From: Chryseobacterium sp. T16E-39
GTDB lineage: Bacteria; Bacteroidota; Bacteroidia; Flavobacteriales; Weeksellaceae
Direction of reading: 5' to 3'
NCBI RefSeq assembly: GCF_002216065.1
Contig: NZ_CP022282.1
Location: 1,054,001 to 1,118,000 of the forward strand
Length of the DNA stretch: 64,000 nt
Shown here: in pieces, positions 1 to 9,105 of the stretch
Numbering within the stretch: position 1 is the stretch's first letter
Layout of the letters: each line of letters starts with the position of its first letter
The notes under the pieces: generated by a model
Database searches by the model: none
What the model was told of the DNA's origin: nothing
Seen by the model: the letters and a program-made list of their open reading frames with translations, nothing else
Translations under genes and position numbers: made by a program

Positions 1-2940
1 AGAAAGTGCTGCAGCAGCTCTACTCGCTGCACTTCGATAGCTGATAATATTAGAAGTCGCTGTTTCATCAAAATGAGAATTCAAGTCTTTAAAATTACCC
101 CATTTAAAGTTTTTCACCACATTGTATAGGGAGTTGGCATCTACTCTTCCCATATCACCATCTGAATTTGGTGGGGTGTGCACAGGGATTAATCGATAAC
201 TGAATCCATCCAACTGAAGATAATCATCAAGATAGAAGATATTTTCACTGTCATAAACCCCTCCAGAAGAGAAGTTGATCGGTCTTTTCCAATCAAAGTT
301 GGCAAGAATATCAAACATCATCAGGTTATTCTTATAAAGTGTATTGGCTTTATAATCAATCATGATCTGATTTACCGTATTAGGCAAATCACTTGGATTA
401 ATAATTCCTGCTTTCAATGCATTTTCTTTATTTACAGGTAAAATAAATTTGCTTACCGGCAAGAAGTTGTATTTTTCATATCGGGCTTCACCAAAGATCA
501 TTTTCAGAACTTCATCCTTTTCAGGAGATTTCATCTTAATGAAATTGATAGCCTCTTTTAACGTAATAGAATCCTGGGTAAGATACTTTTTAAAAGATTG
601 GAATTCCGTTTCAGGAGCTCCCTGCTCTTTAAGATTATTAAAAATATTCTGCCAGTCTTCTTTTTTCATCAGATAGATCTGGTCATTAACCCCATCTCTG
701 TAATCTTCATGAGTCAATTGACTTGGAATAGCATTCGCATTATATGTCTTTCTCTTAACCTGGTCAATATTCCATGGTGTAGACAAAAGGGTAAAGTTCA
801 CCACTTTTACATCATCACGGAAGTTTTCAGTTTCCTGAATAGCCCAAACCGGGTAGGTATCATTATCTCCGTATACAAATAAAATATCTTCTTTAGGCAA
901 AGATTTTAATACCGAATATGAATAGTCATATGCTGTATATCTGTTGCTTCTGTCATGCACGTTATAATTCTGGAATCCCATCATAAAAGGTACTCCAAGC
1001 AAAACTACTCCAGCTATAATATTAGCAGCATTGGATTTTACTTTAGACTGCAAGAACCATAAAATAGCACCGGCACCTAAACCTATCCAAATAGCAAATG
1101 CATAAAAAGAACCTACCATCGCATAATCTCTTTCTCTTGGTTCGAATGGTTTTACCCCTGTATAGAAAATAATACCAACACTTGTAATGACGAATAATGA
1201 TAATATAGCATAGAATCTTCCGAAATCTCTGTTCAGCTGAAAGAAGAATCCTATCAATCCTAAGATTAAAGGCAAGAAGAAAAATGCAACCGTACTCTCA
1301 TTTTTGAACTTCGCTGGCATCTTATCCTGATTCCCCCACAACGCATTATCGATGAAAGAGAAACCGGAAATCCAGTTCCCTTTCGTGTTTTCCATGTTGC
1401 CTTCTAAATCATTTTGTCTTCCTACGAAGTTCCACATCAGATATCTGACAAAATAGTATCCGTTCTGGAAAGTAATGAAATAATCCATGTTCTGAGCCAG
1501 AGAAGGTTTCTGAACAGTGATAAGATCGTAAGGTTTTACTTTCAGGTAATCTGCTGCGGTAATAGATTTGTCTTCGTATTTCTTTCTTAGCTCCTCAAAG
1601 ATCTGTTTTGCCTGAGGATTATCTGCTACATCTTCATTTCCATAGTTGAAGGTAAAATCAGGTGCTCCATACATTGAAATGTAATTGGCCATTACTGATT
1701 TATCTTCATTAAACATTCTCGGCATTAAACTCACCTGAGACTTACTGAAAACATAATTAAAGCGGTCTCCTGTTTTACGGTACGTTCCTGTTTTTTCGTC
1801 TTTTTCGAAAATTTCTCCTGTTTTCTGTGTTTTAAAACTTCCGTCTTCATTCTTTTCAATTCCATTGGCATCAAGGAAAGCGGTATAGTTTTGTCCGTAA
1901 ATCGTTGGCCAATCTCCATACTGCTCTCTGTTATAATAATCCAGCATACCAATAGCCGTATCCGGATCATTAAGGTTCATCGGTGGATTCGCATTGGCTC
2001 TGATAGGAATAACCATCCAACACGAAAAGCCAATCATCATATAAACAATCGACAATGCAGCAGTCTGATAAATATTCTTTTTTGTTCTTCTGGCATATTT
2101 GATCATAAAATAGCAAATTGCCACCATAAGAACGAAAGCCACAATAGTCCCTGAATGGAAAGGAAGTCCTAAACCATTCACAAAGAATATTTCAAGTTTT
2201 CCGAACATGGTCATGATCAATGGGAAGATAATTTTGAATACAATGATCAGAATCCCTAAGGTGATCAGGTTAGCCCAAATAAAATTTTTCCAAGTAAACT
2301 TATAATTTCTTGCGTAGTATACTAAACAAATTGCAGGAATAGAAAGCATACACATCATGTGTACTCCCACTGAAAGTCCTACAATAAAGAAAATCAGGAT
2401 AATCCATCTTTCATTATCTGCAGCATTGTATTCATTTTCCCATTTGGTGATCAGCCACACTAAAAGTGCGATGAACATTGAAGCCATAGAATAAACCTCT
2501 CCTTCTACTGCCGAAAACCAGAAAGTATCGGAAAATGTAAAACACAAAGCTCCTATAACTCCGGCAAATAAAATAGAAATTTCCTGATGTTTGGTTATTT
2601 CCTCAAAATCCTTGTTCAAAAGCCTTCTTACAAAATGGGTAATGGTCCAGAACAAAAATAAGATCGTAAATGCACTGAATGTTGCGGACATTGCATTGAT
2701 CACAATAGAATAATTTTCGCCTTTTCCTAATGCAAAAATGGCTGCCACAGCACCCACTATCTGGAATAAAGCCGCCCCGGGAGCATGCGTTACCTCTAAT
2801 TTTACTGCAGAAGATATGTACTCACCACAATCCCAAAAACTAAGCTTGGGTTCTATTGTTGATAAGTACGTGAAAAATGCAATGACGAAAATCACCCATC
2901 CTAAAACGGTGTTCCATTGCCTAAAAGTCCAGTTTTTCAT
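1..2940 (-). CDS. DUF2723 family multi-pass membrane protein (GT-C-like), 3' end beyond window
   Basis: Start codon at 2938-2940; 980 codons are visible with no stop, so the C-terminus lies left of the window. The protein begins with a short cytoplasmic stretch and a membrane helix (about 11-29). A periplasmic loop follows with the motif W-D-C-G-E (residues 36-40), then many hydrophobic segments up to about residue 710, then a soluble C-terminal part. This is the DUF2723 family, related to human TMEM260, an O-mannosyltransferase. By analogy it may use a lipid-linked sugar to glycosylate exported proteins, with the acidic residues of the first loop as catalytic candidates. Donor and acceptor are unknown. 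It is transcribed divergently from the PLP-enzyme pair at 3165. Family assignment is confident, function is inferred. Confidence 0.85.
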   Translation of the reverse strand, partial: MKNWTFRQWNTVLGWVIFVIAFFTYLSTIEPKLSFWDCGEYISSAVKLEVTHAPGAALFQIVGAVAAIFALGKGENYSIVINAMSATFSAFTILFLFWTITHFVRRLLNKDFEEITKHQEISILFAGVIGALCFTFSDTFWFSAVEGEVYSMASMFIALLVWLITKWENEYNAADNERWIILIFFIVGLSVGVHMMCMLSIPAICLVYYARNYKFTWKNFIWANLITLGILIIVFKIIFPLIMTMFGKLEIFFVNGLGLPFHSGTIVAFVLMVAICYFMIKYARRTKKNIYQTAALSIVYMMIGFSCWMVIPIRANANPPMNLNDPDTAIGMLDYYNREQYGDWPTIYGQNYTAFLDANGIEKNEDGSFKTQKTGEIFEKDEKTGTYRKTGDRFNYVFSKSQVSLMPRMFNEDKSVMANYISMYGAPDFTFNYGNEDVADNPQAKQIFEELRKKYEDKSITAADYLKVKPYDLITVQKPSLAQNMDYFITFQNGYYFVRYLMWNFVGRQNDLEGNMENTKGNWISGFSFIDNALWGNQDKMPAKFKNESTVAFFFLPLILGLIGFFFQLNRDFGRFYAILSLFVITSVGIIFYTGVKPFEPRERDYAMVGSFYAFAIWIGLGAGAILWFLQSKVKSNAANIIAGVVLLGVPFMMGFQNYNVHDRSNRYTAYDYSYSVLKSLPKEDILFVYGDNDTYPVWAIQETENFRDDVKVVNFTLLSTPWNIDQVKRKTYNANAIPSQLTHEDYRDGVNDQIYLMKKEDWQNIFNNLKEQGAPETEFQSFKKYLTQDSITLKEAINFIKMKSPEKDEVLKMIFGEARYEKYNFLPVSKFILPVNKENALKAGIINPSDLPNTVNQIMIDYKANTLYKNNLMMFDILANFDWKRPINFSSGGVYDSENIFYLDDYLQLDGFSYRLIPVHTPPNSDGDMGRVDANSLYNVVKNFKWGNFKDLNSHFDETATSNIISYRSAASRAAAALS

Positions 2941-3125
2941 AGTATAAAATCAATTACGCGAAAATAGGGCTTTTATATGATTCTATGCCGATTTTAACAA
3001 ATTTTAAAAATACTGGTGTGGTATTTGCGTTGATAATGGAGCAATGATTGAGGATGGAGAAATATAGATTTAGGTAATGGTAGCTTAGAAATCAAACAAA
3101 AGTTTAGAAATTATTTATTTTTTTG

Positions 3126-3133
3126 TATTTTTG
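3126..3133 (+). promoter_or_regulatory. -7 promoter box TATTTTTG for the cysteate synthase-like gene
   Basis: Exact match to the Bacteroidetes consensus TAnnTTTG, 31 bases before the ATG at 3165. No clear -33 TTTG was found, only a TTTAG about 20 bases upstream. Confidence 0.55.
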
Positions 3134-3164
3134 CCCTCAGATTTTTATTGAAAAATAACAAATA

Positions 3165-4202
3165 ATGAGTAATGTTTACGATAATATCCTTGGCCTAATA
3201 GGAAACACTCCTATGGTGAAGCTAAATACTGTAACGAAAGATATTCCTGCAACTGTTTATGCCAAGTTAGAATCATATAATCCTGGACATTCCACTAAAG
3301 ATAGAATCGCACTTCACATTATAGAAAACGCTGAAAAAAAAGGTTTATTAAAAGAGGATTCTGTAATTGTAGAGACTACCTCAGGGAATACCGGATTCTC
3401 TCTTGCAATGGTTTGCATCATCAAAGGATATAAATGCATTCTAGCTGTAAGTGACAAGACAAAACCTGAAAAGATCGCCTATCTTAAAGCACTTGGTGCT
3501 GTAGTGTATGTGTGTCCTGCCAATGTCCCGGCAAATGATCCAAGATCCTATTATGAGGTCGCTAAAAGAGTGGCTTCAGAAACTCCAAATTCCGTTTATA
3601 TCAATCAGTATTTTAATGAATTGAATATTGATGCCCACTACCAAACCACTGGACCGGAAATTTGGGAGCAGACACAAGGAAAGATTACCCATCTTTTTGC
3701 GTGTACAGGAACAGGTGGAACCTTATCCGGATCAGGGAAATTCCTGAAAGAAAAAAATCCAGATATTAAAATTATAGGAGTAGATGCCGACGGTTCTATT
3801 CTTAAAAGCTATCACGAAACCGGTGAAATCAATAAAGGGGATGTTCATCCTTATCAGATCGAAGGAATGGGGAAAAATCTGATCCCTGGTGCTTTACTGT
3901 TTGATAAAGTAGATGAATTTGTAAGAGTAAATGATGAAATGTCAGCCTATAGAACCCGCGAAATAGCTTTAAAGGAAGCTATTATGGGTGGGTATACTAC
4001 AGGAGCTGTAACACAGGCGCTCATACAATATGCACAATCTCATGAGTTTTCAGAAGATGATATCGTTGTTTTAATTTATCCGGATCACGGATCAAGATAT
4101 ATCACAAAGGTATACAGTGACCAATGGATGGCTGAACAAGGTTTCGTTAATAATTGTGTACACAACTATGACGAAGTTTTTAAAACAGAATTCATTAAAT
4201 AG
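3165..4202 (+). CDS. PLP-dependent cysteine synthase-family enzyme, probable cysteate synthase
   Basis: A fold type II PLP enzyme of 345 residues. The Schiff-base lysine is K45 in a S-T-K-D-R-I motif; the phosphate-side loop S-G-N-T-G is at 73-77 and the glycine loop T-G-T-G-G-T at 181-186. It has the length of a cystathionine beta-synthase catalytic domain and no CBS domain. The next gene, 76 bases on, is an alpha-oxoamine synthase. In capnine (sulfonolipid) synthesis of gliding Bacteroidetes, a cysteine-synthase homologue makes L-cysteate, as I recall from O-phosphoserine and sulfite, and an acyltransferase of that family condenses it with a fatty acyl thioester. The pairing suggests this role. 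Plain cysteine synthase or cystathionine beta-synthase remain alternatives. The enzyme class is certain, the substrate is inferred. Confidence 0.8.
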   Translation: MSNVYDNILGLIGNTPMVKLNTVTKDIPATVYAKLESYNPGHSTKDRIALHIIENAEKKGLLKEDSVIVETTSGNTGFSLAMVCIIKGYKCILAVSDKTKPEKIAYLKALGAVVYVCPANVPANDPRSYYEVAKRVASETPNSVYINQYFNELNIDAHYQTTGPEIWEQTQGKITHLFACTGTGGTLSGSGKFLKEKNPDIKIIGVDADGSILKSYHETGEINKGDVHPYQIEGMGKNLIPGALLFDKVDEFVRVNDEMSAYRTREIALKEAIMGGYTTGAVTQALIQYAQSHEFSEDDIVVLIYPDHGSRYITKVYSDQWMAEQGFVNNCVHNYDEVFKTEFIK

Positions 4203-4222
4203 AAATAAATTACCATACAAAT

Positions 4223-4253
4223 AAAGCCTTTTTTGTAGATCACAAAAGGCTTT
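4223..4253 (+). terminator. Rho-independent terminator after the cysteate synthase-like gene
   Basis: A 10-bp stem AAAGCCTTTT/AAAAGGCTTT around an 11-base loop, ending in T6. It sits between two genes that look functionally linked, so it may attenuate readthrough rather than fully separate them. Confidence 0.7.
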
Positions 4254-4278
4254 TTTACTTAAAAAATCACTTATAAAA

Positions 4279-5553
4279 ATGTTGGATATTTTTGACAGAA
4301 TAAAAGAAAATCCAGGACCTCTGGGACAATTTGCAGATTATGGAGAAGGTTATTTTATTTTTCCGAGACTTGAAGGACCTATCGGACCTAGAATGCAGTT
4401 TCAGGGGAGAGAAGTAATTTTCTGGAGTGCTAATGATTATTTAGGATTGTGTAATCATCCTGAAGTATTGGAAGCTGATGCAAAAGCTGCTGCTGAATAT
4501 GGGATGTTTTATCCAATGGGAGCAAGAGCCATGTCCGGAGAAACAGAACAGCACTTACAATTAGAAAGAGAGCTTGCTGATTTTGTTCAAAAAGAATCTG
4601 CCTATTTATTGAATTTTGGTTACCAGGGAATGGTTTCCACAATTGATGCCTTAGTTAACAGAAACGACGTAATCGTATATGATGTAGATTCTCATGCATG
4701 TATCGTAGATGGTGTAAGACTGCATTCTGGAAAAAGATTTACGTACAGACATAATGATATCGAAAGTCTTGAAAAAAACCTTCAGAGAGCAACAAAAGTA
4801 GCTCAGGAAACTGGTGGTGGAATCCTGGTAATTACTGAAGGGGTCTTCGGAATGAGAGGACAACAGGGAAAAATTAAAGAAATTTGTGACCTGAAATCAA
4901 AATATAATTTCAGACTTCTTGTAGATGATGCCCACGGATTTGGAACACTTGGTGAAACCGGAGCCGGTGCTGGTGAAGAGCAAGGATGTCAGGATAAAAT
5001 CGATGTATACTTTTCTACTTTCGCAAAATCAATGGCTGGTTTTGGAGCTTTTATTGCGGGAGATAAAGAAGTGATCAGATATTTAAAATTTAACTTAAGA
5101 TCTCAAATTTTTGCTAAGTCTCTTACTATGCCAATGGTAATCGGAGGATTAAAAAGATTAGAGCTTTTAAGAACAAAACCTGAGATTAAAGCTAAATTAT
5201 GGGAAAACACTCATAAATTACAGAATGGTCTTAAAGAAAGAGGGTTCAATATCGGAGATAGCAATACTTGCGTAACTCCTGTAATGATGCAGGGAACTCC
5301 GGTAGAAGCAACCTTATTAGTAAAAGATTTAAGAGAGATCTATGGAATCTTTACATCAGTTGTTGTATACCCTGTAATCCCTAAAGGAATGATTTTATTA
5401 AGATTAATTCCAACGGCTTCCCACACAGATTCAGAAATTAATGAAACTCTGGCTGCTTTTGAAGCTATTCACGATAAATTAGTGAGTGGATACTACAAGG
5501 AGCAGGAACAAAAATTACTGGAAGAGCAAGGTTTAAGTTTCAAACCTATTTAA
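4279..5553 (+). CDS. Alpha-oxoamine synthase family acyltransferase, probable cysteate fatty acyltransferase
   Basis: A 424-residue fold type I PLP enzyme of the KBL/BioF/ALAS/SPT family. The PLP-stacking and ring-nitrogen motif D-D-A-H-G is at 216-220. The Schiff-base lysine K250 lies in S-T-F-A-K-S-M-A-G-F-G, closer to the T-F-S-K-S of serine palmitoyltransferases than to the G-T-L-G-K of KBL. Family members condense an amino acid with an acyl thioester and release CO2. Next to a cysteine-synthase-like gene, the best reading is condensation of L-cysteate with a fatty acyl thioester to 3-ketocapnine, the first committed step of sulfonolipids that Flavobacterium needs for efficient gliding. 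Serine palmitoyltransferase is the main alternative. The ketoreductase is not evident nearby. Confidence 0.8.
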   Translation: MLDIFDRIKENPGPLGQFADYGEGYFIFPRLEGPIGPRMQFQGREVIFWSANDYLGLCNHPEVLEADAKAAAEYGMFYPMGARAMSGETEQHLQLERELADFVQKESAYLLNFGYQGMVSTIDALVNRNDVIVYDVDSHACIVDGVRLHSGKRFTYRHNDIESLEKNLQRATKVAQETGGGILVITEGVFGMRGQQGKIKEICDLKSKYNFRLLVDDAHGFGTLGETGAGAGEEQGCQDKIDVYFSTFAKSMAGFGAFIAGDKEVIRYLKFNLRSQIFAKSLTMPMVIGGLKRLELLRTKPEIKAKLWENTHKLQNGLKERGFNIGDSNTCVTPVMMQGTPVEATLLVKDLREIYGIFTSVVVYPVIPKGMILLRLIPTASHTDSEINETLAAFEAIHDKLVSGYYKEQEQKLLEEQGLSFKPI

Positions 5554-5564
5554 TTCAAAAATAA

Positions 5565-5596
5565 AAAAAGGCCATTTGAAATAAAATGGCCTTTTT
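5565..5596 (+). terminator. Rho-independent terminator after the acyltransferase gene
   Basis: A perfect 13-bp stem AAAAAGGCCATTT/AAATGGCCTTTTT with a 6-base loop, starting 11 bases after the stop codon. It ends the sulfonolipid-type pair. Confidence 0.85.
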
Positions 5597-5692
5597 CTCT
5601 ATAGTCCCAAACGCATTTTGAAAAAACATGTTGATCATCAGCGTTTTTAAGACTCCATTTCATCTTATAAATTGGTATCAAAATAAATTTAT

Positions 5693-6154
5693 ATGAAAAA
5701 ATCTAAAAATAGTACAATAGCAATTCTTAGTCTTTTTCTGACATTTTTTTTCACCACGGCTAATGCCCAGCGCTCATATATTGATAACTATAAGGATATC
5801 GCCACAGACCTTTCAAAACAGTACGGAATTCCCAGCTCAATTATATTGGCGATTGCTATTGTTGAATCCGGAGCAGGAACCAGCAAAGCGAGCAAGACGC
5901 TTAATAATCATTTTGGAATTCATGGAAAGAATAACATCAATACCTCCCGATTTAAGAGTTTTACCTCAGTTCGGGAAAGTTATGAAGCCTTCTGTCTGCT
6001 CCTTTCAAAAAAGAAGCTTTACAGCAAATTAAAGGACAATAACAACTCCAATGATTGGGTGAAAGCAATAGCTTCTTCAGGATACTCTACAAAGCCTACT
6101 GAATGGATAAAAAAAATAAATTCCACGATCACTAAATACGGCTTACAGAAATAG
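5693..6154 (+). CDS. Secreted glucosaminidase-domain protein (peptidoglycan hydrolase)
   Basis: 153 residues with a signal peptide (hydrophobic 9-20, probable cleavage after T-A-N-A at 25). The rest is a glucosaminidase/FlgJ-like domain: the catalytic glutamate is probably E58 in A-I-V-E-S-G-A-G-T-S, followed by N-N-H-F-G-I-H-G and F-x-S-V-R-E-S-Y-E-A-F, all typical of the family. It should cleave N-acetylglucosaminyl bonds in peptidoglycan in the periplasm. It is unusually small: larger relatives carry LysM or SH3 domains, absent here. It stands alone between the terminator at 5565 and the radical SAM gene. Confidence 0.85.
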   Translation: MKKSKNSTIAILSLFLTFFFTTANAQRSYIDNYKDIATDLSKQYGIPSSIILAIAIVESGAGTSKASKTLNNHFGIHGKNNINTSRFKSFTSVRESYEAFCLLLSKKKLYSKLKDNNNSNDWVKAIASSGYSTKPTEWIKKINSTITKYGLQK

Positions 6155-6214
6155 GTCTCTCCTATCTTTTGTACACCTTTTACTTTTTGTATGGCACACC
6201 TGTAATAATTTCAA

Positions 6215-6222
6215 TAAATTTG
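6215..6222 (+). promoter_or_regulatory. -7 promoter box TAAATTTG for the radical SAM gene
   Basis: Matches TAnnTTTG and ends 13 bases before the TTG start at 6236. It contains the in-frame stop TAA, so no longer protein is possible from this promoter. Confidence 0.5.
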
Positions 6223-6235
6223 TAAAAATTTTCTA

Positions 6236-8425
6236 TTGAAAGATCTTCTTCTTATTACTCCGCCATTCACTCAACTTAATACTCCTTATCCTGCAACAGC
6301 TTATATTAAAGGTTTTTTAAACACCAAAAATATTTCCAGCTACCAGATCGATTTGGGGATTGAAGTTATTTTGGAGTTATTTTCAAAAAACGGCCTTCAA
6401 AAAATCTTTTCCAAAAAAGTTGATCTTAAAAATGTTTCAGAAAATACTCAGCGGATCTTTTCCTTAAGAGATGAATATGTAAAAACAATTGATCAGGTTA
6501 TACATTTCTTACAGGGTAAAAATCCTACGTTGGCCAGACAGATCTGCAGCATGAATTTTTTACCTGAGGCTTCCAGATTCAATCAGTTGGATGATATGGA
6601 ATTTGCCTTCGGAAATATGGGATTACAGGATAAAGCTAAACACTTAGCTACCTTATATTTAGAAGACTTATCTGATTATATTGTTGAAAACATAGATTCC
6701 GATTTTGGTTTCAGTCGTTACGCAGAGCGTTTGGGAAAAAGTGCCAATTCTTTTGATGAACTATATTCAAAATTATTGGATGATCAAACATTTATAGATG
6801 ACATCACCCTCGAAATCCTCAGGATAAAATTAGAAGAGGTTCAGCCGAAGTTAGTTTGTTTTTCCATTCCCTTTCCTGGAAATTTGTATTCAGCTTTCAG
6901 ATGTGCCAAATATATTAAAGAAAATTTCCCTCACATTAAAACCGCTATGGGAGGTGGGTTTCCCAACACTGAATTAAGGGAAATAAAAGATGCCCGGGTT
7001 TTCGAATTTTTTGATTTTATTACCTTGGATGATGGTGAGCTTCCTATTGAGCTTCTTTATGAAAATCTAAACTTCCCAACGGAAAATGCAGAGTTTAAAC
7101 GTACTTTTTTAATTGAAAACCAGAAGGTAACTTATAAAAACAATTCAAAAAGACACGATTACAAGCAAGCTCAGGTAGGAACGCCAGAATACACCGACCT
7201 GCAGTTGGATAAATACATTTCAGTCATTGAAATTGCCAATCCAATGCACAGCTTATGGAGTGACGGAAGATGGAATAAGCTTACAATGGCACATGGCTGC
7301 TATTGGGGGAAATGTACTTTTTGTGATATCTCATTGGACTATATCAAAATTTACGAACCTATTTCTGCTAAAATTCTCGTGGACAGAATGGAAGAACTCA
7401 TCAGGGATACGGGAGAAACAGGATTCCATTTTGTGGATGAAGCAGCACCTCCTGCATTGATGAGAGAAGTAGCCTTAGAGATTTTACGGAGAAATTTAGT
7501 GGTTACCTGGTGGACAAATATTCGATTTGAAAAAAGCTTTACCAAAGACCTATGCTTTTTACTTAAACTCTCCGGCTGCGTAGCTGTTTCCGGAGGTCTG
7601 GAAGTTGCCAGTGATCGTCTATTAAAATTAATTGATAAAGGAATCTCTGTAGAACAGGTGGCTCAGGTAACAAGAAATTTTACCGAAGCCGGAGTGATGA
7701 TTCATGCATATCTGATGTATGGCTACCCTACCCAAACTATTCAGGAAACGGTAGATTCTTTAGAGATGGTCCGCCAATTATTTGAAATGGGAATTTTGCA
7801 AAGCGGATTCTGGCATCAGTTTGCGATGACTGCCCACTCTCCTGTCGGATTAAATCCTGAGGAATTTGGAGTCACTCCCATTAAGCAGGAAATTTTGTTT
7901 GCGAATAATGATATTGATTTTACAGATAAAACGGGAATTGATCACAGTAAATTTAGTTTCGGGCTTAAGAAATCCCTGTTCAATTATATGCATGGAATCA
8001 ATTTTGAAATACCGCTTCAGGATTGGTTCGATTTTAAAATACCCAAAACAACAGTTCATCCGGACTATATTCACGATTGTTTATTAGAAGATGATAATTT
8101 TGTTTTCAAAGGAAATTCAAAAATTGTTTTTCTGGATAGAAATGTTATTGCCGAGAATTACATAAAAACAAAAAAACAAAATTCCTGGCCATATACCCAG
8201 CTGACATTCCATTTAAAGACCAATATTGTAAAAGTTGATATAGAACAGGAAAAAGCTGAATGGCTCATGGAAATACTGGCCGAAAACGCTCCGGAAAATG
8301 CAAAGAAAATTACGTTGCAACAGCTTAAGACTCAATTTGAAGAGAATTTTGAAGATTTTGAGTTGTTCTGGTTTTCAAAACCCATACAGCAGCTTAAAGA
8401 AAATGGAGTGATCCTGAGTCTGTAA
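6236..8425 (+). CDS. B12-binding-type radical SAM protein with C-x4-C-x2-C cluster motif
   Basis: 729 residues starting at TTG: an in-frame stop lies 19 bases upstream, a promoter box lies between, and the N-terminus K-D-L-L-L-I-T-P-P is the usual start of B12-binding radical SAM proteins. The first ~300 residues look like a cobalamin-binding Rossmann domain (M-G-G-G-F-P at 238-243, D-D-G-E at 265-268). The 4Fe-4S motif is C355, C360, C363, spaced C-x4-C-x2-C instead of the usual C-x3-C-x2-C. The radical SAM barrel continues to about residue 560 (S-G-G-L-E-V-A-S-D-R), followed by a C-terminal domain of ~150 residues. The substrate is unknown. It is monocistronic. Confidence 0.85.
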   Translation: MKDLLLITPPFTQLNTPYPATAYIKGFLNTKNISSYQIDLGIEVILELFSKNGLQKIFSKKVDLKNVSENTQRIFSLRDEYVKTIDQVIHFLQGKNPTLARQICSMNFLPEASRFNQLDDMEFAFGNMGLQDKAKHLATLYLEDLSDYIVENIDSDFGFSRYAERLGKSANSFDELYSKLLDDQTFIDDITLEILRIKLEEVQPKLVCFSIPFPGNLYSAFRCAKYIKENFPHIKTAMGGGFPNTELREIKDARVFEFFDFITLDDGELPIELLYENLNFPTENAEFKRTFLIENQKVTYKNNSKRHDYKQAQVGTPEYTDLQLDKYISVIEIANPMHSLWSDGRWNKLTMAHGCYWGKCTFCDISLDYIKIYEPISAKILVDRMEELIRDTGETGFHFVDEAAPPALMREVALEILRRNLVVTWWTNIRFEKSFTKDLCFLLKLSGCVAVSGGLEVASDRLLKLIDKGISVEQVAQVTRNFTEAGVMIHAYLMYGYPTQTIQETVDSLEMVRQLFEMGILQSGFWHQFAMTAHSPVGLNPEEFGVTPIKQEILFANNDIDFTDKTGIDHSKFSFGLKKSLFNYMHGINFEIPLQDWFDFKIPKTTVHPDYIHDCLLEDDNFVFKGNSKIVFLDRNVIAENYIKTKKQNSWPYTQLTFHLKTNIVKVDIEQEKAEWLMEILAENAPENAKKITLQQLKTQFEENFEDFELFWFSKPIQQLKENGVILSL

Positions 8426-8496
8426 TGTGGTATTTAAAATTGTTAAGTGAGATAAAGAATCTTTAAATTTGATTTCATAGTTATTTTTTTCTCGCT

Positions 8497-8523
8497 GATT
8501 TAGCAGATTTAGCAGATTTAGCA
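8497..8523. repeat. 9-bp tandem repeat GATTTAGCA x3
   Basis: Three exact head-to-tail copies just before the palindromic array. AT-rich short repeats of this kind occur between genes in Chryseobacterium. Confidence 0.9.
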
Positions 8524-8543
8524 AAGCTACTTAAACATAGAGC

Positions 8544-8721
8544 TTGTCATTCCGTAGGAATCTAGATTATGAATTTTGTAAAGTGTGCCGAGATTCTTGC
8601 AGAATGACAAAGGTTGTGGAAAATAGCTGTATACGCTTCAGATGCTAATGTTATATGTTTTGGCTAAAGCCAATTGGTACATTGTATTTTATGTAACGGG
8701 CTAAAGCCCGTTTCTATTGAT
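8544..8721. repeat. Composite palindromic repeat, copy 1 (178 bp)
   Basis: It contains in order: an imperfect inverted repeat GTCATTCCGTAGGAATCT ... AGATTCTTGCAGAATGAC, the hairpin TTGGC-TAAA-GCCAA, and the hairpin AACGGGC-TAAA-GCCCGTT. A ~105-bp spacer follows before copy 2; the same spacer recurs between copies 2 and 3. Confidence 0.9.
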
Positions 8722-8826
8722 CGCTCCTCATTCTCTTAAAGATAAAAACAGATTTTAATTTGTATATGGTCTAAGTTTGTAACAGAGCTCATAACAATGA
8801 TTTTAAAAAAAGCTCAAACATACCGT

Positions 8827-8999
8827 TTGTCATTCCGTAGGAATCTAAATTATGAATTTTACAAAGTGTGCTGAGATTCCTACGGAATGACAAAGGTTGT
8901 AGAAAAATATACGCTTCAGATACTAATGTTCTATGTTTTGGCTAAAGCCAATTGGTACATTGTATTTTATATAACGGGCTAAAGCCCGTTTCTATTGAT
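8827..8999. repeat. Composite palindromic repeat, copy 2
   Basis: Same structure as copy 1, offset by 283 bp. Here the outer inverted repeat is perfect: 18-bp arms at 8829-8846 and 8874-8891. Both TAAA-loop hairpins are intact. Confidence 0.9.
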
Positions 9000-9105
9000 C
9001 GCTCCTCATTCTCTTAAAGATAAAAACAGATTTTATTTTGTATGGAGTCTAAGTTTGTAACTGAGTTCATAACAATGATTTTAAAAAAAAGCTCAAACAT
9101 ACCGT

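Noticed and set aside
449..882. Plus-strand frames at 449-676 and 598-882, and further frames at 1731-2154
   Set aside because: They are shadows inside the DUF2723 coding region, whose minus-strand frame is continuous from 2940 to 1.
4279..5553. Assignment as glycine C-acetyltransferase or 8-amino-7-oxononanoate synthase
   Set aside because: The lysine motif and the neighbouring cysteine-synthase-like gene fit the cysteate/serine group better; no threonine or biotin genes are near.
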